From NCBI GenBank assembly GCA_017472375.1, contig JAFUQL010000231.1, forward strand, positions 1 to 8,396: a stretch of 8,396 bases of DNA, written 5' to 3'. The notes beneath the pieces are model-generated. The model ran no database searches. It had not been told where the DNA came from and was given only the letters and a program-made list of their open reading frames with translations. This document shows, piece after piece, positions 1 to 6,807 of the stretch. The stretch's first letter is position 1; every line of letters starts with the position of its first letter. Source of the DNA: Oscillospiraceae bacterium. Its GTDB lineage: Bacteria > Bacillota > Clostridia > Oscillospirales > Ruminococcaceae. A program made the position numbers and the translations under genes.

Positions 1-1393
<1,393 letters not shown>

Positions 1394-1458
1394 AAGCTTG
1401 TTCTCCTTTAGCGATGACGCTTCGTACGGTTAGAACGTGATGGGTGAGGAAAAACGGG

Positions 1459-1965
1459 TCACAGGGCGGCCAGCTCATCCTGGAGCTTGGCCTCTTTCTG
1501 AGCGATCTGAGCGGCCATGTCCGCGCGGGCGGCGTCCAGCCTGGCAGCCAGCTCTGCATCCTGAATGGCCAGCATCTGGGCGGCCAGCACGGCGGCGTTC
1601 TTGGCACCGTTGATGGCCACGGTGGCCACAGGGATGCCGCTGGGCATCTGCACGGTAGCCAGCAGGGCGTCCATGCCGTCCATGGCGCCGCCCTTCATGG
1701 GGATGCCGATGACCGGCAGGGTGGTGTTGCCGGCAAAGGCACCGGCCAGGTGTGCGGCCATGCCGGCGGCGCAGATGATGACGCCGAAGCCGTTCCCACG
1801 GGCTGCGCGGGCGAACTCCGCGGCCTCGGCGGGGGTGCGGTGGGCGCTGAGAATATGGGCCTCACAGGGGATGTCCAGCTTCTTCAGCTCGGCACAGGCG
1901 GCCTTGACCACCGGCCAGTCGCTGTCGCTGCCCATGATGACGGCAACCTTTTTGCGGTTTTCCAT
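1459..1965 (-). CDS. purE: N5-carboxyaminoimidazole ribonucleotide mutase (PurE, class I)
   Basis: Interconverts N5-CAIR and CAIR in de novo purine synthesis; a cytosolic enzyme that is octameric in the family. The 168-residue length is normal for the stand-alone bacterial class I enzyme. Visible motifs are VIMGSDSDWPVV near the N-terminus (substrate phosphate/serine loop), the SAHRTP loop with the catalytic histidine, AAGMAAHLAG, and PVIGIPMKGGAMDGMDALLATVQMP in pieces typical of PurE. The start at 1963-1965 is supported by AAAGGAG eight bases upstream and by the usual KVAVIMGSDSD beginning. It is the first gene after a structured leader with a terminator, so its expression is probably attenuated. 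purF follows directly; purC, often found between purE and purF in Clostridia, is absent here. Confidence 0.96.
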   Translation of the reverse strand: MENRKKVAVIMGSDSDWPVVKAACAELKKLDIPCEAHILSAHRTPAEAAEFARAARGNGFGVIICAAGMAAHLAGAFAGNTTLPVIGIPMKGGAMDGMDALLATVQMPSGIPVATVAINGAKNAAVLAAQMLAIQDAELAARLDAARADMAAQIAQKEAKLQDELAAL

Positions 1966-1989
1966 GGTTCATTCTCCTTTCAGCAAAAG

Positions 1990-2029
1990 AAAAAAGGCTA
2001 TGGTGCGCACTTGGATACACCATGGCCTC
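1990..2029 (-). terminator. Rho-independent terminator in the purE leader (attenuator)
   Basis: Read on the minus strand, GGCCATGGTG (2027-2018) pairs with CACCATAGCC (2005-1996) in a 10-bp stem with a single C-A mismatch and a 12-nt loop, followed at once by six T residues (1995-1990). It sits about 10 bases before the purE ribosome binding site and downstream of any reasonable purE promoter. It would therefore stop transcription before purE, which makes it an attenuator and not the end of another gene. Read on the plus strand it has no T-run, so the orientation is clear. Confidence 0.8.
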
Positions 2030-2031
2030 GG

Positions 2032-2136
2032 TTATTGATTTGCGGCACAGACGGCGCTGAGCCGGACGACGTGATAAAAGGGTACACTGCCATAGCAACG
2101 ATCGTTGTTTTGACCGCAAAAACGCTGCTGCGACAC
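2032..2136 (-). CDS. Possible 34-residue leader peptide upstream of purE
   Basis: A GTG start at 2134-2136 lies eight bases after an excellent AAGGAGG (2145-2151) and opens a 34-codon frame ending in TAA at 2032-2034. The stop is only a few bases before the 5' arm of the leader terminator (2027). The predicted peptide starts MSQQRFCGQNNDRCYG and ends SAVCAANQ. It is rich in Gln and Asn (four Gln, three Asn) and has three Cys. I recognise no family. The position is that expected of a transcription-attenuation leader peptide, because a ribosome at its stop codon would cover the terminator arm. The same bases also form a long RNA hairpin, so the Shine-Dalgarno-like run could instead be purely structural. 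Translation is unproven. Confidence 0.35.
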   Translation of the reverse strand: MSQQRFCGQNNDRCYGSVPFYHVVRLSAVCAANQ

Positions 2137-2161
2137 AGAAACACCCTCCTTACACGTCCGG
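2062..2161 (-). promoter_or_regulatory. Structured purE leader RNA domain of unassigned class
   Basis: The purE leader can fold into a long composite hairpin. CCGGAC (2161-2156) pairs with GTCCGG (2067-2062). GTG (2155-2153) pairs with CAC (2073-2071) after a 3-nt bulge. After a 2x2 internal loop, AGGAGGGT (2150-2143) pairs with ACCCTTTT (2083-2076) as eight consecutive pairs including two G-U. The enclosed 59 nt contain further pairing options and the 12-bp palindrome at 2096-2107. The pairing is seen in the sequence; a regulatory role is inferred from its place before an attenuator. By eye it lacks the conserved cores of guanine, ZTP, PRPP/ykkC and THF riboswitches. Confidence 0.45.
2096..2107. 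repeat. 12-bp perfect palindrome CAACGATCGTTG
   Basis: A perfect inverted repeat without a spacer lies inside the purE leader, about 85 bases downstream of the proposed start of transcription. It could be a DNA operator of a LacI-type regulator (roadblock position) or a short helix in the leader RNA. It also overlaps by one base the GCTATGG segment that can pair with both terminator arms. Confidence 0.5.
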
Positions 2162-2194
2162 ATACGCCTTCATGCACACATTGTTTCTACCACA

Positions 2195-2223
2195 AGTTTA
2201 AGGCGCAGAGAGGCAAAAATCAA
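2195..2223 (-). promoter_or_regulatory. Putative purE promoter
   Basis: On the minus strand TTGATT (2223-2218) and TAAACT (2200-2195) are separated by exactly 17 bases, each box matching the sigma-A consensus at four of six positions. This places the start of transcription near 2188 and gives a leader of about 220 nt. A second possibility is an extended -10 (TGT followed by AATAAT, 2314-2306) without a good -35, which would give a leader of about 330 nt. The assignment is by consensus only. Confidence 0.4.
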
Positions 2224-2493
2224 CTACATTTAGCGGTCTGGCTCCATTTTTGGTCAAAGCACCAGAGACAGTTCGTTTTTAAGGGGCATTTTGGCGAATT
2301 TCACAATTATTACATGGGAATTTGTATAGGTTGCACTAAAATAGTATGACTTTTGCCTGAAAAAGCGGGCCTTTGGGGCGGAAGCTCCAATTCCGGCTGG
2401 GGCAGCCGGTGCCCGATCGGGAGGTTTGCTCTATACATTATATAGTGAAAACGACACCCGGCGGGAGAGGGCGAATGTTCTGACAGACGGGGA
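2224..2493. other. Divergent intergenic region without a gene
   Basis: This is the rest of the space between the divergent purE and GntR units. I see no credible gene. The part from about 2224 to 2350 is AT-rich, unlike the flanking genes. At 2393-2409 a perfect 6-bp hairpin (CCGGCT / AGCCGG, 5-nt loop) has no T-run on either strand. At 2431-2445 there is a small palindrome, CTATA / TATAG. None of these has an assigned role. Confidence 0.5.
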
Positions 2494-2522
2494 TTGACAG
2501 CCTTGCATACTGAGTATATACT
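2494..2522 (+). promoter_or_regulatory. Promoter of the GntR-ABC operon
   Basis: A perfect -35 TTGACA (2494-2499), a 17-bp spacer and -10 TATACT (2517-2522, five of six matches) form a near-consensus sigma-A promoter. Transcription would start around 2529, some 40 bases before the regulator's ATG. The -10 box lies inside the left arm of the palindrome at 2514-2550, so a bound repressor would exclude RNA polymerase. Confidence 0.85.
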
Positions 2523-2550
2523 GTTTATATAAGATATATACAGTATATAC
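2514..2550. promoter_or_regulatory. 37-bp palindromic operator, probable GntR binding site
   Basis: GTATATACTGT (2514-2524) is the exact reverse complement of ACAGTATATAC (2540-2550). After one mismatch, five more positions on each side also pair (2526-2530 with 2534-2538), centred on 2532. The palindrome covers the -10 box and the predicted transcription start of the regulator gene. Long TA-rich inverted repeats at their own promoters are typical targets of YtrA-type GntR repressors, so autoregulation of the whole operon is the natural reading. Confidence 0.8.
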
Positions 2551-2567
2551 GATAAGGAGGCAGTCTG

Positions 2568-2939
2568 ATGGAGATCTACATCAGCAACGCCGGGCAGACA
2601 CCCATCTACGCGCAGATCACGGCTCAGATCCGGGAGAAGATCCTGACGGGGGAGCTTCAGGCAGGGGACGCCCTGCCCAGCATCCGCCTGCTGGCGAAGG
2701 ACCTGCGCATCAGCGTCATCACCACCAAGCGCGCCTACGAGGACTTGGAGCAGGAGGGGTTCATCCACACCCTGCCGGGCAAGGGCAGCTTTGTGGCGGC
2801 TCAAAACCGGGAGCTGCTGCGGGAGCAGACCCTGAAGCGGGTCGAGGAGTTTCTGGAGCAGGCGGTGGACGCGGCCCGTGTGGGCGGCGTGACCCCGGCC
2901 GAGGTGCGCGAGATGCTGGCGCTGCTGTACGAGGAATGA
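2568..2939 (+). CDS. GntR-family transcriptional regulator, YtrA subfamily
   Basis: A 123-residue DNA-binding repressor. The N-terminal winged helix-turn-helix (about residues 10-77) shows the GntR hallmarks: PIYAQITAQIREKILTGEL, then LPSIRLLAKDLRIS, TTKRAYEDLEQEG and the wing GKGSFVA. The C-terminal part is only about 45 residues of mostly helical sequence, with no room for a FadR, UTRA or aminotransferase ligand domain. That short tail defines the YtrA group, which usually controls adjacent ABC transporters. The start is fixed by AAGGAGG (2554-2560) seven bases before ATG. It is first in the operon, 43 bp ahead of the ATPase gene, and sits right after the palindrome it probably binds. The inducer cannot be told from sequence; relatives respond to cell-wall-active compounds or stress. 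Confidence 0.93.
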   Translation: MEIYISNAGQTPIYAQITAQIREKILTGELQAGDALPSIRLLAKDLRISVITTKRAYEDLEQEGFIHTLPGKGSFVAAQNRELLREQTLKRVEEFLEQAVDAARVGGVTPAEVREMLALLYEE

Positions 2940-2982
2940 CCGACCCGGCCCGCGGCGCGGGCACACAGCAAGGAGAGATACA

Positions 2983-3852
2983 ATGGAAAATCTGGTCGAA
3001 GCAAGGGGACTGTGCAAAAACTGGCCCCGATTTACCTTGGGGCCGATGGACTTGACCGTGCCTGCGGGCAGCATCGTGGGGCTTGTGGGCGAAAACGGTG
3101 CCGGCAAGACCACCACCCTCAAGCTGCTTCTGGGCATTCTGCGGGCGGACGGCGGCAGCGTGAGGCTGCTGGGGTCGGAGCCCGGTGACCGGGAGGCTCT
3201 GGCGCAGGTGGGTGTGGTGTTCGAAGATGCCTTTTTCCACCAGAGCCTCTGCCCGGAGCAGATCGGCGGGGTCTTGGCGAAGGTATACCGCACCTGGGAC
3301 GCCCCCTTATATAAGGAATACTGTGAGCGGTTCGGGCTGCCGGGACGCCAGCCCATCAGGGAGTTCAGCCGGGGGATGCGGATGAAGCTGAGCCTTTCCG
3401 CTGCGCTGGCCCATCATCCGCGGTTGCTGATCCTGGACGAGGCCACCAGCGGGCTGGATCCGGTGGTGCGCGGCGAGATGCTGGATCTGTTTCTGGAATT
3501 CATTCAGGATGAGAGCCGGGGCATTTTGATGAGCACCCACATCACCGGGGATCTGGAAAAGGTGGCGGACGAGGTGGCCTATCTGCACAGGGACGGGCAG
3601 GGGAACGGCCGGATGCTGTTCCAACGGAACAAGGACGAACTGCTGGAGCAGTACGGCCTTTTGCGGTGCAGCCACGAGGACGTCCAGCGTCTGCCCGGGG
3701 AACTGCTGGTGCATCTGCGTCAGGGGGCATACAGCTGCGAGGCGTTGGTGAGCGACCGTGCAGCCGTGATCCGATGTCTGCCCAATGCGGTGTGCGACCC
3801 GGCCTCCATCGAGGACATCATGCGGTTTTATGCGGGGAGGGATGCGGAATGA
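2983..3852 (+). CDS. ABC transporter ATP-binding protein
   Basis: A 289-residue nucleotide-binding subunit of an ABC-2 type (probably export) system on the inner face of the membrane. Walker A is GENGAGKT (residues 37-44), the signature region reads EFSRGMRMKLSLSAAL (about 127-142), Walker B is LLILDE (148-153) followed by the D-loop SGLD, and the H-loop histidine is in STHI (about 186). The signature is SRGM and not LSGGQ, and the Q-loop position seems to carry Glu or Asp (VVFED); both are seen in the BcrA/YtrB-like branch that pairs with small ABC-2 permeases. The C-terminal 80 residues are a divergent accessory part. AAGGAG precedes the ATG. The stop overlaps the permease start (ATGA), indicating translational coupling. 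The substrate is unknown. Confidence 0.93.
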   Translation: MENLVEARGLCKNWPRFTLGPMDLTVPAGSIVGLVGENGAGKTTTLKLLLGILRADGGSVRLLGSEPGDREALAQVGVVFEDAFFHQSLCPEQIGGVLAKVYRTWDAPLYKEYCERFGLPGRQPIREFSRGMRMKLSLSAALAHHPRLLILDEATSGLDPVVRGEMLDLFLEFIQDESRGILMSTHITGDLEKVADEVAYLHRDGQGNGRMLFQRNKDELLEQYGLLRCSHEDVQRLPGELLVHLRQGAYSCEALVSDRAAVIRCLPNAVCDPASIEDIMRFYAGRDAE

Positions 3853-4517
3853 GCGCGATGCTGCTGAAGGACTGGTACTGCTTTTGGACGGCCTATCGAA
3901 AGAATGTGGTGACGGTGGTGATCCTGTACGGTTTTCTGACCGTGTCCTCGGATATGGCGTTTCTGGCGTGTATGCTGCCCTATCTGATGAGCTACTATGG
4001 GCTGAGCTGCATTGCCATGGATGACCAGTCGGGGTGGAACGTATATGGGCGCACCCTCCCGACGGGTGTGGAGGGGAACGCGTCCGCCAAGTATGTGTTC
4101 ATACTGCTGAGCAGCCTGTTCGGGCTGGTCTGCTGCTGGGGTATGGGCGGCATCCACACGTTGCTGCGCCCCGGCGCGGTGGACTGGGTGACGGACTATT
4201 TTGTTGCGGGCTTGGTCTGCCTGCTGACAGCATTGCTGATGATGAGTGTCATCGTCCCGGCGGCGCTGAAGTATGGAGTGGAAAAGGCGCGCAACGGGAT
4301 GCTCTGGGTATCCGGTGCGGTGATCGGGGCACTGGCGCTGGTGCGCTTCGGTGTTGGCGGTGTGTTTGCACCGCTGACCGATGCTCTGCATGGAGGGTTT
4401 GTCTGGCTGAATGACCATCCGGCGATGCTGTTTGCCGCGCTGGGCGTGGCCGCAGCGGCGGCCTATGCTGTGAGCTGGCGCGCCGGGTGTCGCATCTGCC
4501 GGGAGAAAGAGGGCTGA
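3849..4517 (+). CDS. ABC-2 type transporter permease subunit
   Basis: A 222-residue integral membrane protein that should form the channel for the ATPase encoded just upstream. I chose the ATG at 3849 and not the in-frame upstream ATG at 3666, because it overlaps the ATPase stop by four bases, has GGGAGGG upstream, and gives the start MSAMLLKDWYCFW, typical of small ABC-2 permeases (MxxLLLKDW). About five to six hydrophobic segments are visible: residues about 21-60 (two helices), 85-105, 118-142, 148-172 and 193-213. The loop DDQSGWNVYGRTLP (about residues 57-70) resembles the conserved DE-x-SxWxxY-x-lP feature of this family. It is the last gene of the operon and is followed within 8 bp by a strong terminator. 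Confidence 0.88.
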   Translation: MSAMLLKDWYCFWTAYRKNVVTVVILYGFLTVSSDMAFLACMLPYLMSYYGLSCIAMDDQSGWNVYGRTLPTGVEGNASAKYVFILLSSLFGLVCCWGMGGIHTLLRPGAVDWVTDYFVAGLVCLLTALLMMSVIVPAALKYGVEKARNGMLWVSGAVIGALALVRFGVGGVFAPLTDALHGGFVWLNDHPAMLFAALGVAAAAAYAVSWRAGCRICREKEG

Positions 4518-4524
4518 CGAAACA

Positions 4525-4580
4525 AAACACCGCCGCCGGGGCCTGCACAGACAGGCGCTCGGCGGCGGTGTTTGATTTTA
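4525..4580. terminator. Bidirectional rho-independent terminator between convergent units
   Basis: A perfect 14-bp stem, AAACACCGCCGCCG (4525-4538) with CGGCGGCGGTGTTT (4560-4573), has a further inner GCCTG / CAGGC helix. It ends in TTTGATTTTA on the plus strand and TTTTGTTT on the minus strand. It lies 8 bp after the permease gene (plus) and about 20 bp after the end of the GNAT gene (minus), so it can serve both. Confidence 0.92.
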
Positions 4581-4600
4581 CAGATTTCCCGGGAAATGGC

Positions 4601-5602
4601 TCAGTTCACCGTCAGGTTGGGGCGATCCTGATCGCCGTCGGCCTTGAACAGGGTGAAGCCCTCGGGCTGGCTGGTGAAGAAGCAGTACTCGGTGTTGAAG
4701 TCCACCGGCGGGGTCAGGTAGTTGGGGATGATTACCCCGTCGTCCTCCTTGCGCTCGGTGAAGCCGGCGGCGGCGAACACCTCAGCGGGCACGCCCCAGC
4801 AGTAGCAGTCGGCGTACTCCACCTCCTCGGCCTGCATCAGCCGGTCGATGGCGGCACCCAGACGGGGCAGTACGCTGTCCTCGCCGATGAAGTCCACCAC
4901 CCGCAGCGCCTTCACAGGGCCGTCGGCCCAGCTCTCCACCACACGGGTGACCAGGTAGGCCAGCAGGTGGCCATTCTCGCTGGCGCTCCACACCTGATAG
5001 CTCTGACGGGGGAAGTCAAAGTAGCGGTGAGCCAGATACCACAGATCCTTATTGGGGATGTGGGACGTTTCGGGCAGACCCAGCCCGTACAGGCGGTTCA
5101 CGCTGTGTACGCCGTCCAGTTTCAGATCGCCCCCGGCGGGCAGGATGGCGGAGGGATCGGCCTTGGCCAGACGGTACTGCTCGCGGCGGGCCAGCCGGTA
5201 GTAGTGGGGCACCCGCTCGGCCGTCCAGCCCAGAAAGCGGTAGAACGCCATGGTTTTGGCGCGGATGTTGTTGCAGGCCACGAAGGATGCCCCGGTCAGG
5301 CCGGGCAGGGCGTTCATCAGCTCCAGCCCCACACCGTTGTGGCCTTTGACCGCCACCCAGACGGACACCCAGATGCCGTTTTCCACCTCGCGGGCGGTAC
5401 GGATGTAACCGGCGGCGGCCACGATCTCACCGTCGATCTCGGCCAGTGCGAACTGCAGGCCGTTCTCGCCGCGGAAGTAGTAGTCGAAGTAGTCGGGCAG
5501 GTTGATGTGGGGCAGCTTGTAGTCAAAGTGGGTGTTGATGAAGTCGATGACCCGCTGGGCCTCCTCGGGACGGGTCAGACGGAAGGTGGGCGCACTGCTC
5601 AT
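4601..5602 (-). CDS. Two-domain GNAT-like acyltransferase
   Basis: A 333-residue soluble protein with no signal peptide. The N-terminal half looks like a GNAT domain: FRLTRPEEAQRVIDFIN at the start, LQFALAEIDGEIVAAAGYI (strands beta2-3), a degenerate acyl-donor loop HNGVGLELM (about residues 88-96) and NNIRAKTMAFYRFLGW (about 111-126), the usual Asn...Tyr-x2-LGF-type end. The second half (about 165-290) repeats a similar pattern, with HLLAYLVTR, VVDFIGEDSVLPRLGAAID and VFAAAGF, suggesting a tandem GNAT fold. The start overlaps the SDR stop by four bases (ATGA), so the two are translationally coupled. It is last in an ACP-dependent gene set, which makes it the likely transferase of an ACP- or CoA-bound acyl group to a sugar or other acceptor. 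The acceptor is unknown. Confidence is high for the gene, moderate for the fold, low for the substrate. Confidence 0.72.
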   Translation of the reverse strand: MSSAPTFRLTRPEEAQRVIDFINTHFDYKLPHINLPDYFDYYFRGENGLQFALAEIDGEIVAAAGYIRTAREVENGIWVSVWVAVKGHNGVGLELMNALPGLTGASFVACNNIRAKTMAFYRFLGWTAERVPHYYRLARREQYRLAKADPSAILPAGGDLKLDGVHSVNRLYGLGLPETSHIPNKDLWYLAHRYFDFPRQSYQVWSASENGHLLAYLVTRVVESWADGPVKALRVVDFIGEDSVLPRLGAAIDRLMQAEEVEYADCYCWGVPAEVFAAAGFTERKEDDGVIIPNYLTPPVDFNTEYCFFTSQPEGFTLFKADGDQDRPNLTVN

Positions 5603-6333
5603 TGGATCGCACTGCCTCCCGTGACCGGCAGGGTGACGCCGGTGATGAAGCCCGCCTCATCGCTGAGCAGGAAGGCCATGGCAGGCACCACATCGCTGAC
5701 CCGGGCGTTGCGGCCCATGGGGTTGGCCTCGGCGGCGGCCTGCACGATCAGGTCGCTGGTGTCGGCCAGGAACTTGGTCTCCATCATGCTGGGAGCCACA
5801 CAGTTCACGGTGATGCCGTACTGGGCGTAATCGGTGGCGAGGCTCTTGGCCAGACCGCCCAGCATGCTCTTGACCATCACATAGGCGGTGGTGTTCTTGG
5901 GCGGGATGCCGATCAGGTAGCTGGTCAGCATGAACAGCACCCGGCCCCGGCGGGCCTTGGCCATGGCGGGCAGGAAGGTCTTGCAGATCTTCACGGCGCT
6001 GCGGATCTGCACCGACAGATCCAGCTCCAGCCGATCCTCGTCAAACTTCTTGAACTTGGTGTTGATGACCCGCAGGGCGGGCAGATGCACCAGATGGGTG
6101 GGGGTGGGGCAGCTGGCCTGCACGTCCTTCAGGAACAGCTCCAGCTTGTCCGGGTCGGTCAGATCCACGTCATAGGTGCGGATGGCGCCGGGATGTGCCT
6201 GACACAGAGGGGCAAGCTGAGCCAGATCGCCGGAACCCTGCGCGATGACTGTGTCGCCCTCCTGAAAGATGCGCTCGATGAGTGCGGTGCCCACATCGCT
6301 GGAGGCGCCGGTGATGAGATAAACGTTTGCCAT
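5599..6333 (-). CDS. Short-chain dehydrogenase/reductase (FabG-like)
   Basis: A 244-residue NAD(P)-dependent oxidoreductase of the classical SDR family. The cofactor loop is TGASSDVG (residues 8-15), DVDL lies near 55-58, the catalytic serine is in MLTSYL (Ser138), and Tyr151 and Lys155 form YVMVK. ITVNCVAPSMMETKF and the terminal TGVTLPVTGG match the FabG pattern. Two usual features are altered: the NNAG segment reads HLPA, and the position of the structural/catalytic Asn in helix 4 seems to be Gln (SVQIRS). Such changes occur in SDRs of surface-polysaccharide clusters. AAAGGAG, overlapping the MaoC stop codon, supports the start. It lies 12 bp after the MaoC gene and overlaps the GNAT gene. 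The likely role is reduction or oxidation of a keto or hydroxy group on an ACP-bound acyl chain or a sugar. Confidence 0.88.
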   Translation of the reverse strand: MANVYLITGASSDVGTALIERIFQEGDTVIAQGSGDLAQLAPLCQAHPGAIRTYDVDLTDPDKLELFLKDVQASCPTPTHLVHLPALRVINTKFKKFDEDRLELDLSVQIRSAVKICKTFLPAMAKARRGRVLFMLTSYLIGIPPKNTTAYVMVKSMLGGLAKSLATDYAQYGITVNCVAPSMMETKFLADTSDLIVQAAAEANPMGRNARVSDVVPAMAFLLSDEAGFITGVTLPVTGGSAIQ

Positions 6334-6345
6334 ATTGCTGCTCCT

Positions 6346-6762
6346 TTACTTGGCTACGCCGGCCTTGACGACCGCGCGGGTGACCTTTTTGCCGTGCTGG
6401 TTCACGATGGCGGCCTTGATGGTGATCTCCCCAAAGGTCTCGTTCACCTCGTCCACCACGCCGGTGATGGTGAGGGTGTCACCGATGAAGATGGGCTTGG
6501 CGAACTTCAGCTCCATGCCGTGCAGCAGGCAGTGCTCGCCGGGCAGGTAGACGCCCGCCAGCGTGGACAGGAAGCTGGCGCCCAGCATACCGTATACCAC
6601 CCGGCCTGGATAACCGCGGCCGGCGGCGTAGTCGGCGTCCATTTGGATGGGGCTGTTGTCACCGGTGATGGCGTAGAACTTGTCCATCATCTCCTCGGTG
6701 ACGGTGACGGTAAAGCTCTCGGTCACGCCGGGCTTCAGGTCGGCCAGAGTGTAGTGATTCAT
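6346..6762 (-). CDS. MaoC-fold hotdog protein (dehydratase-like)
   Basis: A 138-residue single-hotdog protein of the MaoC/(R)-specific enoyl hydratase family. The family signature is clear: FYAITGDNSPIQMDADYA (about residues 29-46), then GYPGRVVYGMLGASFLSTLAG and LKFAKPIFIGDTLTITG. In characterised PhaJ-type hydratases the active pair is Asp and His in D-x-N-P-x-H; here Asp35 is kept but the His position is Gln40 (CAA codon). Dehydration chemistry may thus be changed or lost. AAGGAGG precedes the ATG by seven to eight bases. It follows the ACP gene after a 114-bp gap that holds a strong terminator, and starts the tightly packed MaoC-SDR-GNAT group. The likely substrate is an ACP-bound short hydroxyacyl group, inferred from neighbours only. 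Confidence 0.87.
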   Translation of the reverse strand: MNHYTLADLKPGVTESFTVTVTEEMMDKFYAITGDNSPIQMDADYAAGRGYPGRVVYGMLGASFLSTLAGVYLPGEHCLLHGMELKFAKPIFIGDTLTITGVVDEVNETFGEITIKAAIVNQHGKKVTRAVVKAGVAK

Positions 6763-6807
6763 GGTTTGGCCCTCCTTGTGGGCTGCGGCAGGGCGGTGCC
6801 CCGCATG

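Noticed and set aside
2150..2173. Minus-strand mini-ORF of seven codons (MKAYPDV) whose stop overlaps the AAGGAGG
   Set aside because: It has no usable ribosome binding site of its own, and the overlap can arise by chance in a short frame.
2183..2191. GTTTCTACC, resembling the J2/3 core of a purine riboswitch
   Set aside because: It lies on the plus strand, opposite to purE, and the neighbouring conserved segments of the purine aptamer are missing.
2268..2280. Minus-strand AAAAACGAACTGT, similar to the Bacillus PurBox
   Set aside because: It matches 11 of 13 positions, but the inverted partner box at the required spacing is absent or poor, so a PurR site is not supported.
2393..2409. Perfect 6-bp hairpin as a terminator or attenuator
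   Set aside because: No T-run follows on either strand and no transcript is known to need it.
3361..3400. Non-canonical ABC signature (SRGM) as a sign of a broken ATPase
   Set aside because: Variants such as SKGM/SRGM are common in the BcrA/YtrB-like branch, and Walker A, Walker B and the H-loop are intact.
3666..3848. Longer N-terminus for the ABC permease from an upstream in-frame ATG
   Set aside because: It would overlap the ATPase gene by almost 190 bases and add a non-family leader; the ATGA-coupled start at 3849 has a ribosome binding site and a typical family beginning.
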